Part shown: positions 56,484-64,000 of the stretch, one piece after another
Position numbering within the stretch: position 1 is the stretch's first letter
Layout of the letters: each line of letters starts with the position of its first letter
From: Candidatus Limosilactobacillus merdigallinarum
Lineage (GTDB): Bacteria; Bacillota; Bacilli; Lactobacillales; Lactobacillaceae
Length of the DNA stretch: 64,000 bases
Assembly: GCA_019114515.1 (NCBI GenBank)
Contig: DXFH01000002.1
Coordinates: 62,001 to 126,000 of the forward strand
Direction of reading: 5' to 3'
The notes under the pieces: generated by a model
Databases searched by the model: none
What the model was told of the DNA's origin: nothing
What the model saw: the letters and a program-made list of their open reading frames with translations, nothing else
Position numbers and translations under genes: made by a program

Positions 56484-56999
56484 CTATTCTCCTAATAAAG
56501 AACTGACCAATTGATCATGGGCTTGCATAATTTCGTTTTCCTCAAGTTGCAAATCAACCAGTCCCCACTTTAAGAAGAGATGCCAGGCATGGCGATAATA
56601 ATCTTGCTGGTGAGTTGTGTAAGCTGAAAACATAAACTGCTTAATGGCCAAATATTGTTGGTCGGCAACGGTCGCTTTGTCGGCAGGATCCGCTGCTATT
56701 ATCCGTTGAAAAGCATCCTTATCCATAACAACTAAATGGGTCCACTGCTTCCGGGCACTGAAAATCAACATCCACTGCATAGCAACAGTATATGCCTGCA
56801 ACAGTTCTGTGTGAGTTAATGCTTGATGCTTAACCAGCCCATAATCAAATTGTGCTTGATAACAGCTTGCTAAAGACTGATCGAGCCGCACCATAATCTC
56901 TCGCAAATGGCCTTCAGGACCTAGTAAAAGATCACGCTTATCGATTAACTGATTATCTAAATAAATTGCATCTTGCAGCAGCTTAGTAATGTCTAGCAT
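56484..56999 (-). CDS. Hypothetical protein, third gene of unknown operon
   Basis: 171 aa, predicted mostly helical, not recognised. The start LDITKLLQDAIYLDNQLIDKRDLL and repeated amphipathic helices faintly recall all-alpha dUTPase/MazG proteins, but the metal-binding ExxE-type motif is not seen, so I do not assign it. ATG 56999 behind GGAGTGATTGA, 12 nt after the previous gene. Confidence 0.82.
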   Translation of the reverse strand: MLDITKLLQDAIYLDNQLIDKRDLLLGPEGHLREIMVRLDQSLASCYQAQFDYGLVKHQALTHTELLQAYTVAMQWMLIFSARKQWTHLVVMDKDAFQRIIAADPADKATVADQQYLAIKQFMFSAYTTHQQDYYRHAWHLFLKWGLVDLQLEENEIMQAHDQLVSSLLGE

Positions 57000-57011
57000 T
57001 CAATCACTCCA

Positions 57012-57941
57012 TTATTCAGCAAAAATCAACGGATCAGAACGAACGGCCAAGGCCTCCCGATTGTCCAGGTACCAATCCCGAATCATCTTGTAGTGCAATA
57101 AAACATCAAAGAAGGAAACTTCCTCGTCGTTATCAACCACGCGGAATGCCCACTGGCGGCTGTAATCGTCCGGATCGAATCCTAATTCAATATGTACTTC
57201 CCGATCTAGTTGCAAAGAGGCACCATTATTGTGTGGCAAGTTCAATAACCGGTAATCGGAATCAGCCGTTTCCACAAAGAGTTTATCAATCACTTGTAGG
57301 TCTAATTCTGGTTGCGATAGGCGAGCTAAGAAGTCATTAGCCGTTTCCAAGATGCCCAGATCAATCTGGAATTTCAGCTGATCCTTCAGTATATGAGCAA
57401 AACTGATTAACGGTTTGATGGCGGCTGCCAGATCCAGATCACTGTAATGATCAATTTCCCGCACGATAAAGAAGTTTACTAAGGCACGGTTGCTAAAACG
57501 TAATGCCGTCTTTTCCAAATTAAGATAGAAAAGTGGTTCATGATTTTCTTGTTCCGTGAAAAAGGCGCCACCTTGTTTATCATCTAATTCAAACTTAAAA
57601 GTAATCTTGTCGCCAAAGTTAGCTAATTGTAATGCCAGCGAATGGTCTTCATTTTCATGCAGACTAACACCCTCAACCTGGTTCAGCTGCAATAAACGAT
57701 ACATAAACAGCAGGTAATAATCAGCCGTTTCATAATGCTGGGGGAATTTAACAAAAGCGTTCGTTAAATCAATGGCATCCAACTGCTTCATTGCATCCAA
57801 CAGGTCACTGGATTGTTCAGTGGAAGCAAGCTGGTTAAGCAAAGCAACGTACTTTTCACCTACAGTCAGGCCTTCCTTAATGGAGTTACTCAGCGCTAAA
57901 ACTTTACTGCTGGTGTTGGTGGTAACTTTTTCCTCAGTCAT
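57012..57941 (-). CDS. Hypothetical protein, second gene of unknown operon
   Basis: 309 aa, acidic, no signal or membrane segment, no family recognised. Many Leu, Asp and Phe residues and a segment SRQWAFRVVDNDEEVSFFDVLLHYKMIRDW near the end suggest a globular alpha/beta protein. ATG 57941 has AGGTGAGTGACC; it overlaps the upstream gene by about 8 nt, so the pair is co-translated. Confidence 0.85.
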   Translation of the reverse strand: MTEEKVTTNTSSKVLALSNSIKEGLTVGEKYVALLNQLASTEQSSDLLDAMKQLDAIDLTNAFVKFPQHYETADYYLLFMYRLLQLNQVEGVSLHENEDHSLALQLANFGDKITFKFELDDKQGGAFFTEQENHEPLFYLNLEKTALRFSNRALVNFFIVREIDHYSDLDLAAAIKPLISFAHILKDQLKFQIDLGILETANDFLARLSQPELDLQVIDKLFVETADSDYRLLNLPHNNGASLQLDREVHIELGFDPDDYSRQWAFRVVDNDEEVSFFDVLLHYKMIRDWYLDNREALAVRSDPLIFAE

Positions 57942-58848
57942 GGTCACTCACCTGCTTTTCATCATCATTTTTAGCATGCTGATTGTCTGAATTACCCTTT
58001 TCGAGGCTCTTTAGGTAGTTGGCATACAAGTTGCGATTGGCCAGTGCAAAATCTTCAAAGCTGCCAAAAACATCCGTAATGCTCTTCTGTTCATAACTCA
58101 AGATGGTATTTTCTTTGGACAGTTCCAGTACTGCCTGGTTGTTTTTCCTAATGTTAACCGCCGCATTCCGGGCTTCTTCGTCTTGATCCTCTAGTTGACT
58201 GATTTGGTCCTTAATATCTTCACGGGTTTCCCGGTTTTTAGCTGATTCAAACAAGCCACCACGATTAGAAGCATCTTTCAGCTCGCTCTGCAATTGTGCT
58301 CGTTTTTGGCTCCGCTCTTCAGTAGAATCAATCAGGGCCTGCAAGTGGTCATTTGCGGATGACAAGTCTTCAATTCGCTTACTGTTGTAGCGTTTACCAT
58401 GACTGGCCAATTCAAATGAATCTTGCAGTTTCTTGTATTCTTTTTGGTCGAATACAAAACGGATATTCAAAACATCCAATTCACCAAATTGCCGCCGATC
58501 CCACCAATTACCAAAGTAAATGCGGTAATGGCCGGTTTGGTACTCTTCATAGTAGAAGAATGGGTATGCCTTACCCAAATATTTAATGAGCTTGCTGCTC
58601 AAATAACTCGATAATTGGTCAGCTAAATTATCCACCAAGTTCATTACTGACGAATCATTACCCTGTTGCTCACGGTGTTCAATCTCGGCCGCGTACCGCT
58701 GGTTGTCGAGTAAACGATAGATTTGGCGATCATCATGATCTTTTAATGCAGCCATTAATTGTTGCAGGTAATCAATTTTTTTAGCAATCTGCTGGTTAAT
58801 GGATTCGCTGATTTCAAGCGCACCATGCCGTTTTTCTTCACTTGCCAT
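57934..58848 (-). CDS. Hypothetical coiled-coil protein, first gene of unknown operon
   Basis: 304 aa, hydrophilic and charged. N-terminal helical part, a central aromatic segment YPFFYYEEYQTGHYRIYFGNWW (about 92-113), then a heptad-rich coiled coil (about 150-245) and an acidic tail. Homologues may be mislabelled SbcC-like because of the coil; there is no Walker motif. ATG 58848 behind AAGGAGACATGGTCC. Function unknown. Confidence 0.85.
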   Translation of the reverse strand: MASEEKRHGALEISESINQQIAKKIDYLQQLMAALKDHDDRQIYRLLDNQRYAAEIEHREQQGNDSSVMNLVDNLADQLSSYLSSKLIKYLGKAYPFFYYEEYQTGHYRIYFGNWWDRRQFGELDVLNIRFVFDQKEYKKLQDSFELASHGKRYNSKRIEDLSSANDHLQALIDSTEERSQKRAQLQSELKDASNRGGLFESAKNRETREDIKDQISQLEDQDEEARNAAVNIRKNNQAVLELSKENTILSYEQKSITDVFGSFEDFALANRNLYANYLKSLEKGNSDNQHAKNDDEKQVSDHD

Positions 58849-58966
58849 GGACCATGTCTCCTTAATAATTCAAAGTCATACACGTTTATTTTAACCAGAA
58901 TTATATTAGAATTAAAGACGATATGCGTAGGATATATGTCTTTTTTTTACATTTAAAGCCGCACTG

Positions 58967-58994
58967 TTGCATTTATTTTGTTCGGAAGTATAAT
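58967..58994 (+). promoter_or_regulatory. Promoter of the 41-aa protein gene
   Basis: TTGCAT, 16 nt, perfect TATAAT. Confidence 0.7.
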
Positions 58995-59052
58995 TAAATA
59001 TAGCTAGTTTAGTTAGGATAACTAGCCGCATTCTGGAAAGAGGCGAATTATT

Positions 59053-59178
59053 ATGGCTTTAGGTAAGCAGGAACGTAAGGAAATGGCTCGTAAGGCTATG
59101 GAAAAACGTGGTAACAAAAAGCCGGATGGCTCTGGCTTCGCTAAGATTGACGCAGATGCCGAGAAATTAGAAAACTAA
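59053..59178 (+). CDS. Small hydrophilic protein, 41 aa, function unknown
   Basis: MALGKQERKEMARKAMEKRG opens the protein: a Lys/Arg/Glu amphipathic helix, then NKKPDGSGFAKI and an acidic end DADAEKLEN. Good promoter upstream, AGAGG ribosome-binding site and strong terminator downstream, so a compact monocistronic gene. Divergent from the unknown operon. No family recognised. Confidence 0.7.
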   Translation: MALGKQERKEMARKAMEKRGNKKPDGSGFAKIDADAEKLEN

Positions 59179-59195
59179 TTCCTTCTGACAGAATC

Positions 59196-59230
59196 AAAAA
59201 GCTGCTGTGATGATCACAGCAGCTTTTTTG
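59196..59230 (+). terminator. Terminator of the 41-aa protein gene
   Basis: AAAAAGCTGCTGTGA/TCACAGCAGCTTTTT with 3-nt loop; T run. Confidence 0.9.
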
Positions 59231-59236
59231 TTTACG

Positions 59237-59270
59237 AAAAAATGCCTGGCAATCATTGCCAGGCATTTCT
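59237..59270 (-). terminator. Terminator of glnA
   Basis: AAATGCCTGGCAA/TTGCCAGGCATTT, 3-nt loop, with minus-strand T run. Confidence 0.85.
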
Positions 59271-59290
59271 TCAGTCATCATGTGTTGAAT

Positions 59291-60628
59291 TTAGTAGGAC
59301 ATGTATTTCTTAGTTTCCCAACTAGAAACATTGAGGCGGTAAGAATCGTATTCACGTGTCTTTGCTTCATAGAAGTTCTTGTAAAGGTGTTCGCCTAATG
59401 AATCCTTGACTACTTCATCAGTTGCTAAACTCTCCAAAGCGTTATGCAAAGTATCAGGCAAGTCAACAATGCCTTTCGACTTACGTTCGGCAGGAGTCAT
59501 CTGGTAGATGTTTTCGGAAACTTCCGGAGCTGGCGTCATCTTGTTTTCAATCCCATCTAAGCCAGCACCTAAGACTGCTGCAATTGCTAAGTACGGGTTA
59601 GCCGCCGGGTCAACCGAACGCAATTCAAGACGGGTGCCAACGCCACGGTCACCTGGTATCCGAACTAGTGGTGAACGGTTAGAAGCGGACCAAGCAACGT
59701 AGACTGGTGCTTCATAACCAGGTACTAAACGCTTGTATGAGTTAACCAGCGGGTTGCAGATCGCAGTCAAGCTACGCACATGCTTCAACAAACCTGCTAA
59801 GAAGTGATAAGCCATGTCTGACAGCTTCAAATCACCCTTGGGATCATAGAAAGTGTTGCCGTTATTATCGAATAAGGACATGTTCAAGTGCATACCGGAC
59901 CCGTTAACGCCAGACAATGGCTTAGGCATGAAGGTGGCGAACAAGCCATGCCGCTTAGCAATCGCCTTAACGACCATCTTAAAGGTCTGAATATTATCAG
60001 CGGCCTCTAATGCATCCGCGTACTTAAAGTCAACTTCATGTTGGCCAGGAGCAACTTCATGATGGGCAGCCTCAACCGAGAAGCCCATCTTTTCTAGGTT
60101 TAAAACAATGTCACGACGGCACTCTTCACCAAGGTCCAATGGTTCCATGTCAAAGTAATTCTCTTGGTCATTAACCTCCATTGTTGGCTGACCATTTTCA
60201 TCGGTCTTAAAGAGGAAGAATTCGGGTTCTGGACCAATGTTGAAGCTCTTAAAGCCATCAGCATGCATCTTGTCAACGACCCGCTGCAAGTTGTTCCGCG
60301 GATCACCAGCAAATGGCTTGCCATCAATGGTGTGGACACTGCAGATCACCCGGGCAACCTTCCCGTGTTCTTCACCCCATGGAAATACCAGCCAAGTCGA
60401 CATGTCAGGATAAAGGTACATGTCACTTTCTTCAATCCGCACAAAACCATCGATGGAAGAACCATCAAACATAATCTTGTTATCCAGCAGCTTATCTAGT
60501 TGACTGATTGGCAAGTCAACACTCTTGCTGACCCCCAATAAATCAGTAAACATTAACCGCAGAAAATGAACGTTAGAGTCCTTTACCAATTGGTGAACTT
60601 CTTCTTTAGTGTATACATGTTTAGCCAT
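59291..60628 (-). CDS. glnA: Glutamine synthetase, type I
   Basis: Makes glutamine from glutamate and ammonia. 445 aa, matching Firmicutes GSI-alpha dodecamers. Motifs are [22 protein letters not shown], the metal site [11 protein letters not shown] site [16 protein letters not shown], and [10 protein letters not shown]. Start ATG 60628 with AAAGGACCTGTATT. Family members are controlled by GlnR, but no glnR is adjacent: miaA is directly upstream where glnR often lies. Confidence 0.97.
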   Translation of the reverse strand: MAKHVYTKEEVHQLVKDSNVHFLRLMFTDLLGVSKSVDLPISQLDKLLDNKIMFDGSSIDGFVRIEESDMYLYPDMSTWLVFPWGEEHGKVARVICSVHTIDGKPFAGDPRNNLQRVVDKMHADGFKSFNIGPEPEFFLFKTDENGQPTMEVNDQENYFDMEPLDLGEECRRDIVLNLEKMGFSVEAAHHEVAPGQHEVDFKYADALEAADNIQTFKMVVKAIAKRHGLFATFMPKPLSGVNGSGMHLNMSLFDNNGNTFYDPKGDLKLSDMAYHFLAGLLKHVRSLTAICNPLVNSYKRLVPGYEAPVYVAWSASNRSPLVRIPGDRGVGTRLELRSVDPAANPYLAIAAVLGAGLDGIENKMTPAPEVSENIYQMTPAERKSKGIVDLPDTLHNALESLATDEVVKDSLGEHLYKNFYEAKTREYDSYRLNVSSWETKKYMSY

Positions 60629-60748
60629 AATACAGGTCCTTTCTCAATCTCAATCACTGTTATACCAATTCCTTAAATTGGTTATTACCTTAGTCGATAC
60701 CTGAGCTAAAGTCAATCTATACGACAAAGACCTGGAAATCTGTTCTAT

Positions 60749-61687
60749 TTAATCAACTTTCCTTTCTTTTTTTAACCAAGCTTCAATTTCCTCTTCAATT
60801 TCTTCAGTGCGGTTTTTGCCAGTAACTAAATCAAACCAATGCGTGTTTAGGTGATGCCTAAACCAGGTTAACTGCCGTTTGGCATAGTGACGTGAGTCCT
60901 GTTTGATTTTTTCGACACATGCAGCTAATGACTGCTGACCCGCAAAATAAGGAACCAATTCACGATAGCCGATCCCCTTCCCGGCAGGCAATTCCAGTCC
61001 TCCTTGCCCATAGAGCCACTGAGCTTCATCGAGCAGGCCCTTTTTCATCATCAAATCTACCCGTTGATTAATCCGCTGGTAAAGCAACTTACGATCCGTA
61101 GTCAAGCCAATGGTCAAATAATCATAAACCGGTTTTGGCTTCTCCTGTTTTGAAAATAGCTTCCCGGTTTTCTCAATGACTTCCAAGGCCCGGATACTGC
61201 GCCGAATATTGTTAACCGGAATTTTACCAGCAGCTTTGGGATCAATACCATTAAGATGATGCCACACAAATGCTGGCCCTTTTTCCAGCGCTACTTGCTG
61301 CCAGTGCTCACGAATCATCTGTGATTTTTGGTCATAGTTGTCTGCTCCCAGACTTAAATTTTCTACCAGTCCCTGCAAATAAAAGCCGGTACCGCCGACA
61401 ACCAAGGGCAAATGACCATGCCTTGTGATTGTATCGATGGCCTGACTGGCCTGCTGCTTAAAATCGGCTACTGTATAGCGTTGATCAACATCGGCTACGT
61501 CAATTAAATGATGGGGCACACCTGCCATTTCCTCCGGTGTCACTTTCGCCGTCCCAATATCTAATTTACGATAAACCTGCATTGAATCCCCAGAAATAAC
61601 CTCCCCATTCAATGCTTTTGCTAGGGAAATCGATAAATCTGTCTTACCAACTGCTGTGGGGCCGACAATCAATAAAATTTTTTTCAA
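60749..61687 (-). CDS. miaA: tRNA dimethylallyltransferase
   Basis: Adds the dimethylallyl group from DMAPP (from the mevalonate genes) to A37 of tRNAs. P-loop LIVGPTAVGKTDLSISLAKAL, SGDSMQVYRKLDIGTAK, and GIGYRELVPYF. About 312 aa from TTG 61687, which has GAGGATAAGAAC; a GTG at 61702 is the alternative. Confidence 0.95.
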   Translation of the reverse strand: MKKILLIVGPTAVGKTDLSISLAKALNGEVISGDSMQVYRKLDIGTAKVTPEEMAGVPHHLIDVADVDQRYTVADFKQQASQAIDTITRHGHLPLVVGGTGFYLQGLVENLSLGADNYDQKSQMIREHWQQVALEKGPAFVWHHLNGIDPKAAGKIPVNNIRRSIRALEVIEKTGKLFSKQEKPKPVYDYLTIGLTTDRKLLYQRINQRVDLMMKKGLLDEAQWLYGQGGLELPAGKGIGYRELVPYFAGQQSLAACVEKIKQDSRHYAKRQLTWFRHHLNTHWFDLVTGKNRTEEIEEEIEAWLKKERKVD

Positions 61688-61775
61688 AGTTCTTATCCTC
61701 ACTATGTCTTAAACTGGTAATCTCTCTTAAAATCTTGCATAATAGAAGCAGATATAATTGAAAGGAGTTAGCAAC

Positions 61776-61952
61776 ATGAAACAATTTACAAAGGGTTTTG
61801 CCTTCGGGACGGTAGCAACATTAGGCGCTATTGCCAGTGGCATCCTTGCCTTTCATAAAACCGTCATTCAGCCAATCGAAGATACTGAAGAAAAGTTTGA
61901 TACCAACCGTCGGGCAGCCGTTCGCAAGGGTCGTTCTGCTCACCAAATGTAA
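61776..61952 (+). CDS. DUF3042 family protein
   Basis: 58 aa, MKQFTKGFAFGTVATLGAIASGILAF giving one membrane segment, then FHKTVIQPIEDTEEKFDTNRRAAVRKGR, the family signature. Unknown function, common in lactobacilli. ATG 61776 behind TGAAAGGAGTTAGCAAC. Divergent from miaA. Confidence 0.9.
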   Translation: MKQFTKGFAFGTVATLGAIASGILAFHKTVIQPIEDTEEKFDTNRRAAVRKGRSAHQM

Positions 61953-62006
61953 TTAATAATTGAATTAACAATGGAGACCATGTTAAAAGTCTCCCTCATT
62001 ATAACT

Positions 62007-62048
62007 AAAAATGGTTCCAGTATTCATAGATACTGGAACCATTTTTTA
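62007..62048. terminator. Bidirectional terminator between DUF3042 gene and rhodanese-like gene
   Basis: AAAATGGTTCCAGTAT and ATACTGGAACCATTTT around CATAG; T runs both ways. Confidence 0.9.
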
Positions 62049-62061
62049 TACCAACAAGAAA

Positions 62062-62481
62062 CTAATCGTTGTACTTAGCCTTCTTCGTCTTGCCATTCCA
62101 CTTAGCATAACCGCCCTTCAGAATGTAGACATGCTGGAAACCATGCTTGGACAAAACCCGTGCACCTTGGATGCTTAAGGCTTCACCAGCATCATAAAGA
62201 TAAACCGGCAGGTCCGGGCGAAGATCAGCATAGGTTTGCTGCAAGTAAGCCAGTGGCAACGACCGTGCACCTAAAATGTGACCCCGATTGAAGTCATCCT
62301 TATTGCGCAAATCTAATACCTGAGCTTTGTGCATGCCCTTTTGAAATTCATCCTGATCAAGCACTGTGGCGTAATGACTCCGGCGCCAGCGATTGAGTAA
62401 CCAAGTGCCGGCCCACGCTATAATAATGACAATACATACAATATCAACGACAATTAATGTTGTGCTTGCTGCTAAAAACAA
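62062..62481 (-). CDS. Membrane-anchored rhodanese-like domain protein
   Basis: 139 aa. N-terminal transmembrane helix (TLIVVDIVCIVIIIAWAGTWLL), then a rhodanese domain: AQVLDLRNKDDFNRGHILGARSLPL, then LPVYLYDAGEALSIQGARVL, and KGGYAKWNG. The active-site loop that normally has Cys (CxxGxRS) reads DAGEALS here, so sulfur transfer by the usual mechanism is unlikely. Downstream of glcK, as in other lactobacilli. Confidence 0.88.
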   Translation of the reverse strand: MFLAASTTLIVVDIVCIVIIIAWAGTWLLNRWRRSHYATVLDQDEFQKGMHKAQVLDLRNKDDFNRGHILGARSLPLAYLQQTYADLRPDLPVYLYDAGEALSIQGARVLSKHGFQHVYILKGGYAKWNGKTKKAKYND

Positions 62482-62506
62482 ATCAATTCCCTACTTTCAT
62501 CTGCGA

Positions 62507-63481
62507 CTATTTATTATCTTCAAACTGCAATGCTAACGAAGCTGCACCGATAATCCCAGCGTCATTGCCTAATTCGGCTAGCTTTAACTTAGTCGAGGTA
62601 CGGACAGTTGGAAAGGCAAAACGTTCAAAGTTCTTTTGTACCCGTTCCAATAAGAAATCACCCGCAGCAGAAACACCGCCGCCGATAACTGCGAATTCTG
62701 GATTCAGCGTGTTGCTAATGTTAGCAATTGCTAAGCCTAAGTAGTAGCATACACGATCAACAACCCGGTTAGCAAGGTAGTCATCTTCTTTAGCCAGGTC
62801 AAAGACAATCTTAGAAGTAATTTCGTCACCATTATCGATCATTGCTTTCAGCCGCGAACTGCCTTCATATTCTTCAGCCAGGTCCTGAGCCAAGTGGACC
62901 ACCCCAGTTGCTGAAGCGTATTGTTCCAGGCAGCCATGGTTGCCACAGGTACACTTGTAGCCATTTGGTTCAACGATAATGTGGCCGATTTCACCACCGG
63001 CGCCGTTGATCCCATGAATCAGCTTATGGTTGGCAATAATACCGCCACCAACACCGGTACCTAAAGTAATGAAGACGACATCATCACCGTCATTGCCGGC
63101 ACCCTTCCAGCGTTCGCCTAAGCCAGCACAATTAGCATCGTTATCCAATGAGAATGACATGCCAGTGCCTTCTTCGATTTGCTTCTTTACTTCTTGCGTA
63201 GTCTTCCAGTTCAAGTTGTAAGCACCAATGACAGTTCCCTTTGCACGGTCAACTGTCCCAGGAGTTCCCATCCCAATGCCCACAAACTGACTGCGATTCA
63301 TTTTATACAAATCTAAGTGGTGGTTGATGGAGTGAACAATATCCGGCACAATGTGGGACCCCTCATCTAACACATTTGTCCGAATTGACCACTTCTGCTG
63401 AATTTCACCTTGAATCGTTAAGATACCAAATTTAATGGTAGTACCACCAAGGTCAACCCCGATTAACTTTCGATTGTCCAT
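62507..63481 (-). CDS. glcK: ROK family glucokinase
   Basis: Phosphorylates glucose with ATP. 324 aa: ATP site LIGVDLGGTTIKFGIL, sugar site HGINGAGGEIGHIIVE and the ROK zinc motif CTCGNHGCLEQYAS, which distinguishes it from non-ROK kinases. ATG 63481 behind CTAGGAGGAAAACAGA; overlaps yqgQ by 29 nt. Confidence 0.95.
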   Translation of the reverse strand: MDNRKLIGVDLGGTTIKFGILTIQGEIQQKWSIRTNVLDEGSHIVPDIVHSINHHLDLYKMNRSQFVGIGMGTPGTVDRAKGTVIGAYNLNWKTTQEVKKQIEEGTGMSFSLDNDANCAGLGERWKGAGNDGDDVVFITLGTGVGGGIIANHKLIHGINGAGGEIGHIIVEPNGYKCTCGNHGCLEQYASATGVVHLAQDLAEEYEGSSRLKAMIDNGDEITSKIVFDLAKEDDYLANRVVDRVCYYLGLAIANISNTLNPEFAVIGGGVSAAGDFLLERVQKNFERFAFPTVRTSTKLKLAELGNDAGIIGAASLALQFEDNK

Positions 63482-63731
63482 TCTGTTTTCCTCCTAGGTT
63501 GAAGATATCGTGATGTGTTTCCTCATAATGGTGATCCCTTTTCAACACCATTTTGGCCTGTAAAAATAACTTTTTGCTAATTACATGAGCTCGGTACAGA
63601 TTATCAATCTCTAAAGACATCACTTCAATATCCCAAATACGCTTGCCGACATGGACATACACATCGAACCGCTTCAATAGCTGCTGAACATCATAAAGCG
63701 TGCGCAAGTGTTCAATTGGTTTGAGTCTCAT
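63453..63731 (-). CDS. yqgQ: YqgQ family protein (DUF910)
   Basis: 92 aa from ATG 63731, which has TTGGAGGGGATTATT. Family core LYDVQQLLKRFDVYVHVGKRIWDIEVMSLEIDNLYRAHV. Function unknown; constantly placed between the rhomboid and glcK genes. The tail past about residue 60 is longer than in Bacillus. Confidence 0.9.
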   Translation of the reverse strand: MRLKPIEHLRTLYDVQQLLKRFDVYVHVGKRIWDIEVMSLEIDNLYRAHVISKKLFLQAKMVLKRDHHYEETHHDIFNLGGKQNGQSKVNRG

Positions 63732-64000
63732 AATAATCCCCTCCAAACGAGCATCCACACCAACAACACTAATATAGTGCCACTCAGTAAGCGCTTTAGC
63801 AACCCAATTTGTCCTAATTTTGGTGCACCAACTATTGCCGTCATGAAAAAGCCCGCTACTAAACCGCCGACGTGACCAGCCATATCAATTCCCGGCATTA
63901 AATCGGCTACCAGGTTAAAAATCACCAAGATCAAGAATTGACGCGCTAACTGGTGAATTAAAGGATTATCATGAAATTCGGTTCCTAAGAAAATAAAGGC
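63728..64000 (-). CDS. Rhomboid family intramembrane serine protease, 5' end outside window
   Basis: C-terminal ~90 residues only. The frame is open to the window edge. The catalytic His lies in AGHVGGLVAGF (the rhomboid HxxGxxxG motif); the GxSG serine motif lies outside. Two more hydrophobic segments follow. It overlaps yqgQ start by 4 nt. Confidence 0.85.
   Translation of the reverse strand, partial: AFIFLGTEFHDNPLIHQLARQFLILVIFNLVADLMPGIDMAGHVGGLVAGFFMTAIVGAPKLGQIGLLKRLLSGTILVLLVWMLVWRGLL

Noticed and set aside
1..64000. CRISPR arrays, insertion sequences, rRNA genes
   Set aside because: I looked for regularly spaced repeats, transposase-like frames and rRNA sequence and saw none.

Overview
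This window is ordinary low-to-mid-GC Firmicutes core genome, almost certainly from a lactobacillus. The evidence is gene order and content: a full mevalonate pathway (mvk, mvaD, mvaK2 and type 2 fni), L27 with a cleavable N-terminal extension beside its protease Prp, the rpsP-khpA-rimM-trmD-rplS and rnc-smc-ftsY-ylxM-ffh blocks, and DUF3042 and YqgQ proteins. A heterofermentative genus such as Limosilactobacillus is a guess. Most genes are on the minus strand. I saw no IS element, CRISPR array or rRNA, and only one tRNA.

Layout. 1-5.8 kb: 3' part of a class A penicillin-binding protein (+), then on the minus strand an EamA transporter, a secreted DUF1002 protein, dnaD and tseB. 5.8-8.7 kb: dinG. 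8.8-13 kb (+): mevalonate cluster. 13-15.8 kb: OsmC-like protein, an RNA m5C methyltransferase and a membrane-anchored nuclease. 16-30 kb (-): translation, SRP and chromosome block (rplS, trmD, rimM, khpA, rpsP, ffh, ylxM, ftsY, smc, rnc, acpP, plsX, recG). 30-44.6 kb (-): fakA, yloU, rpmB, thiN, rpe, rsgA, prkC, stp, rsmB, fmt, priA, coaBC, rpoZ, gmk. 44.7 kb (+): an isolated small gene behind a LexA-type box. 45-54.9 kb (-): recN, argR, tlyA, ispA, xseB, xseA, folD, nusB, yqhY, a Xaa-Pro peptidase, rpmA, prp, rplU. 55-59.2 kb: TetR-type regulator, tRNA-Arg, two small unannotated proteins (+) and a three-gene minus-strand operon of unknown function. 59.3-64 kb: glnA, miaA, a DUF3042 gene, a rhodanese-like protein, glcK, yqgQ and the 3' part of a rhomboid protease.

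Several genes cooperate directly. The mevalonate cluster makes IPP and DMAPP, which IspA condenses. Ffh, FtsY and YlxM form the SRP route. PrkC and Stp are an opposing kinase/phosphatase pair. Prp matures L27. FakA, AcpP and PlsX feed phospholipid synthesis. RecG, PriA, RecN, XseAB and DinG serve DNA repair.

The least ordinary features are these. (1) A 0.3-kb locus between khpA and rimM looks like an unannotated type I toxin-antitoxin system: a 24-codon ORF whose ribosome-binding site lies in a perfect hairpin, a divergent small RNA from an overlapping promoter, and short blocks of complementarity between the two RNAs. (2) A 108-aa gene at 44.7 kb has a perfect LexA box between its -35 and -10, and its product vaguely resembles YolD proteins. 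(3) The unknown three-gene operon at 56.5-58.8 kb. (4) Two small proteins at 56.2 and 59.05 kb. (5) A terminator-like hairpin directly abutting the fni ribosome-binding site.
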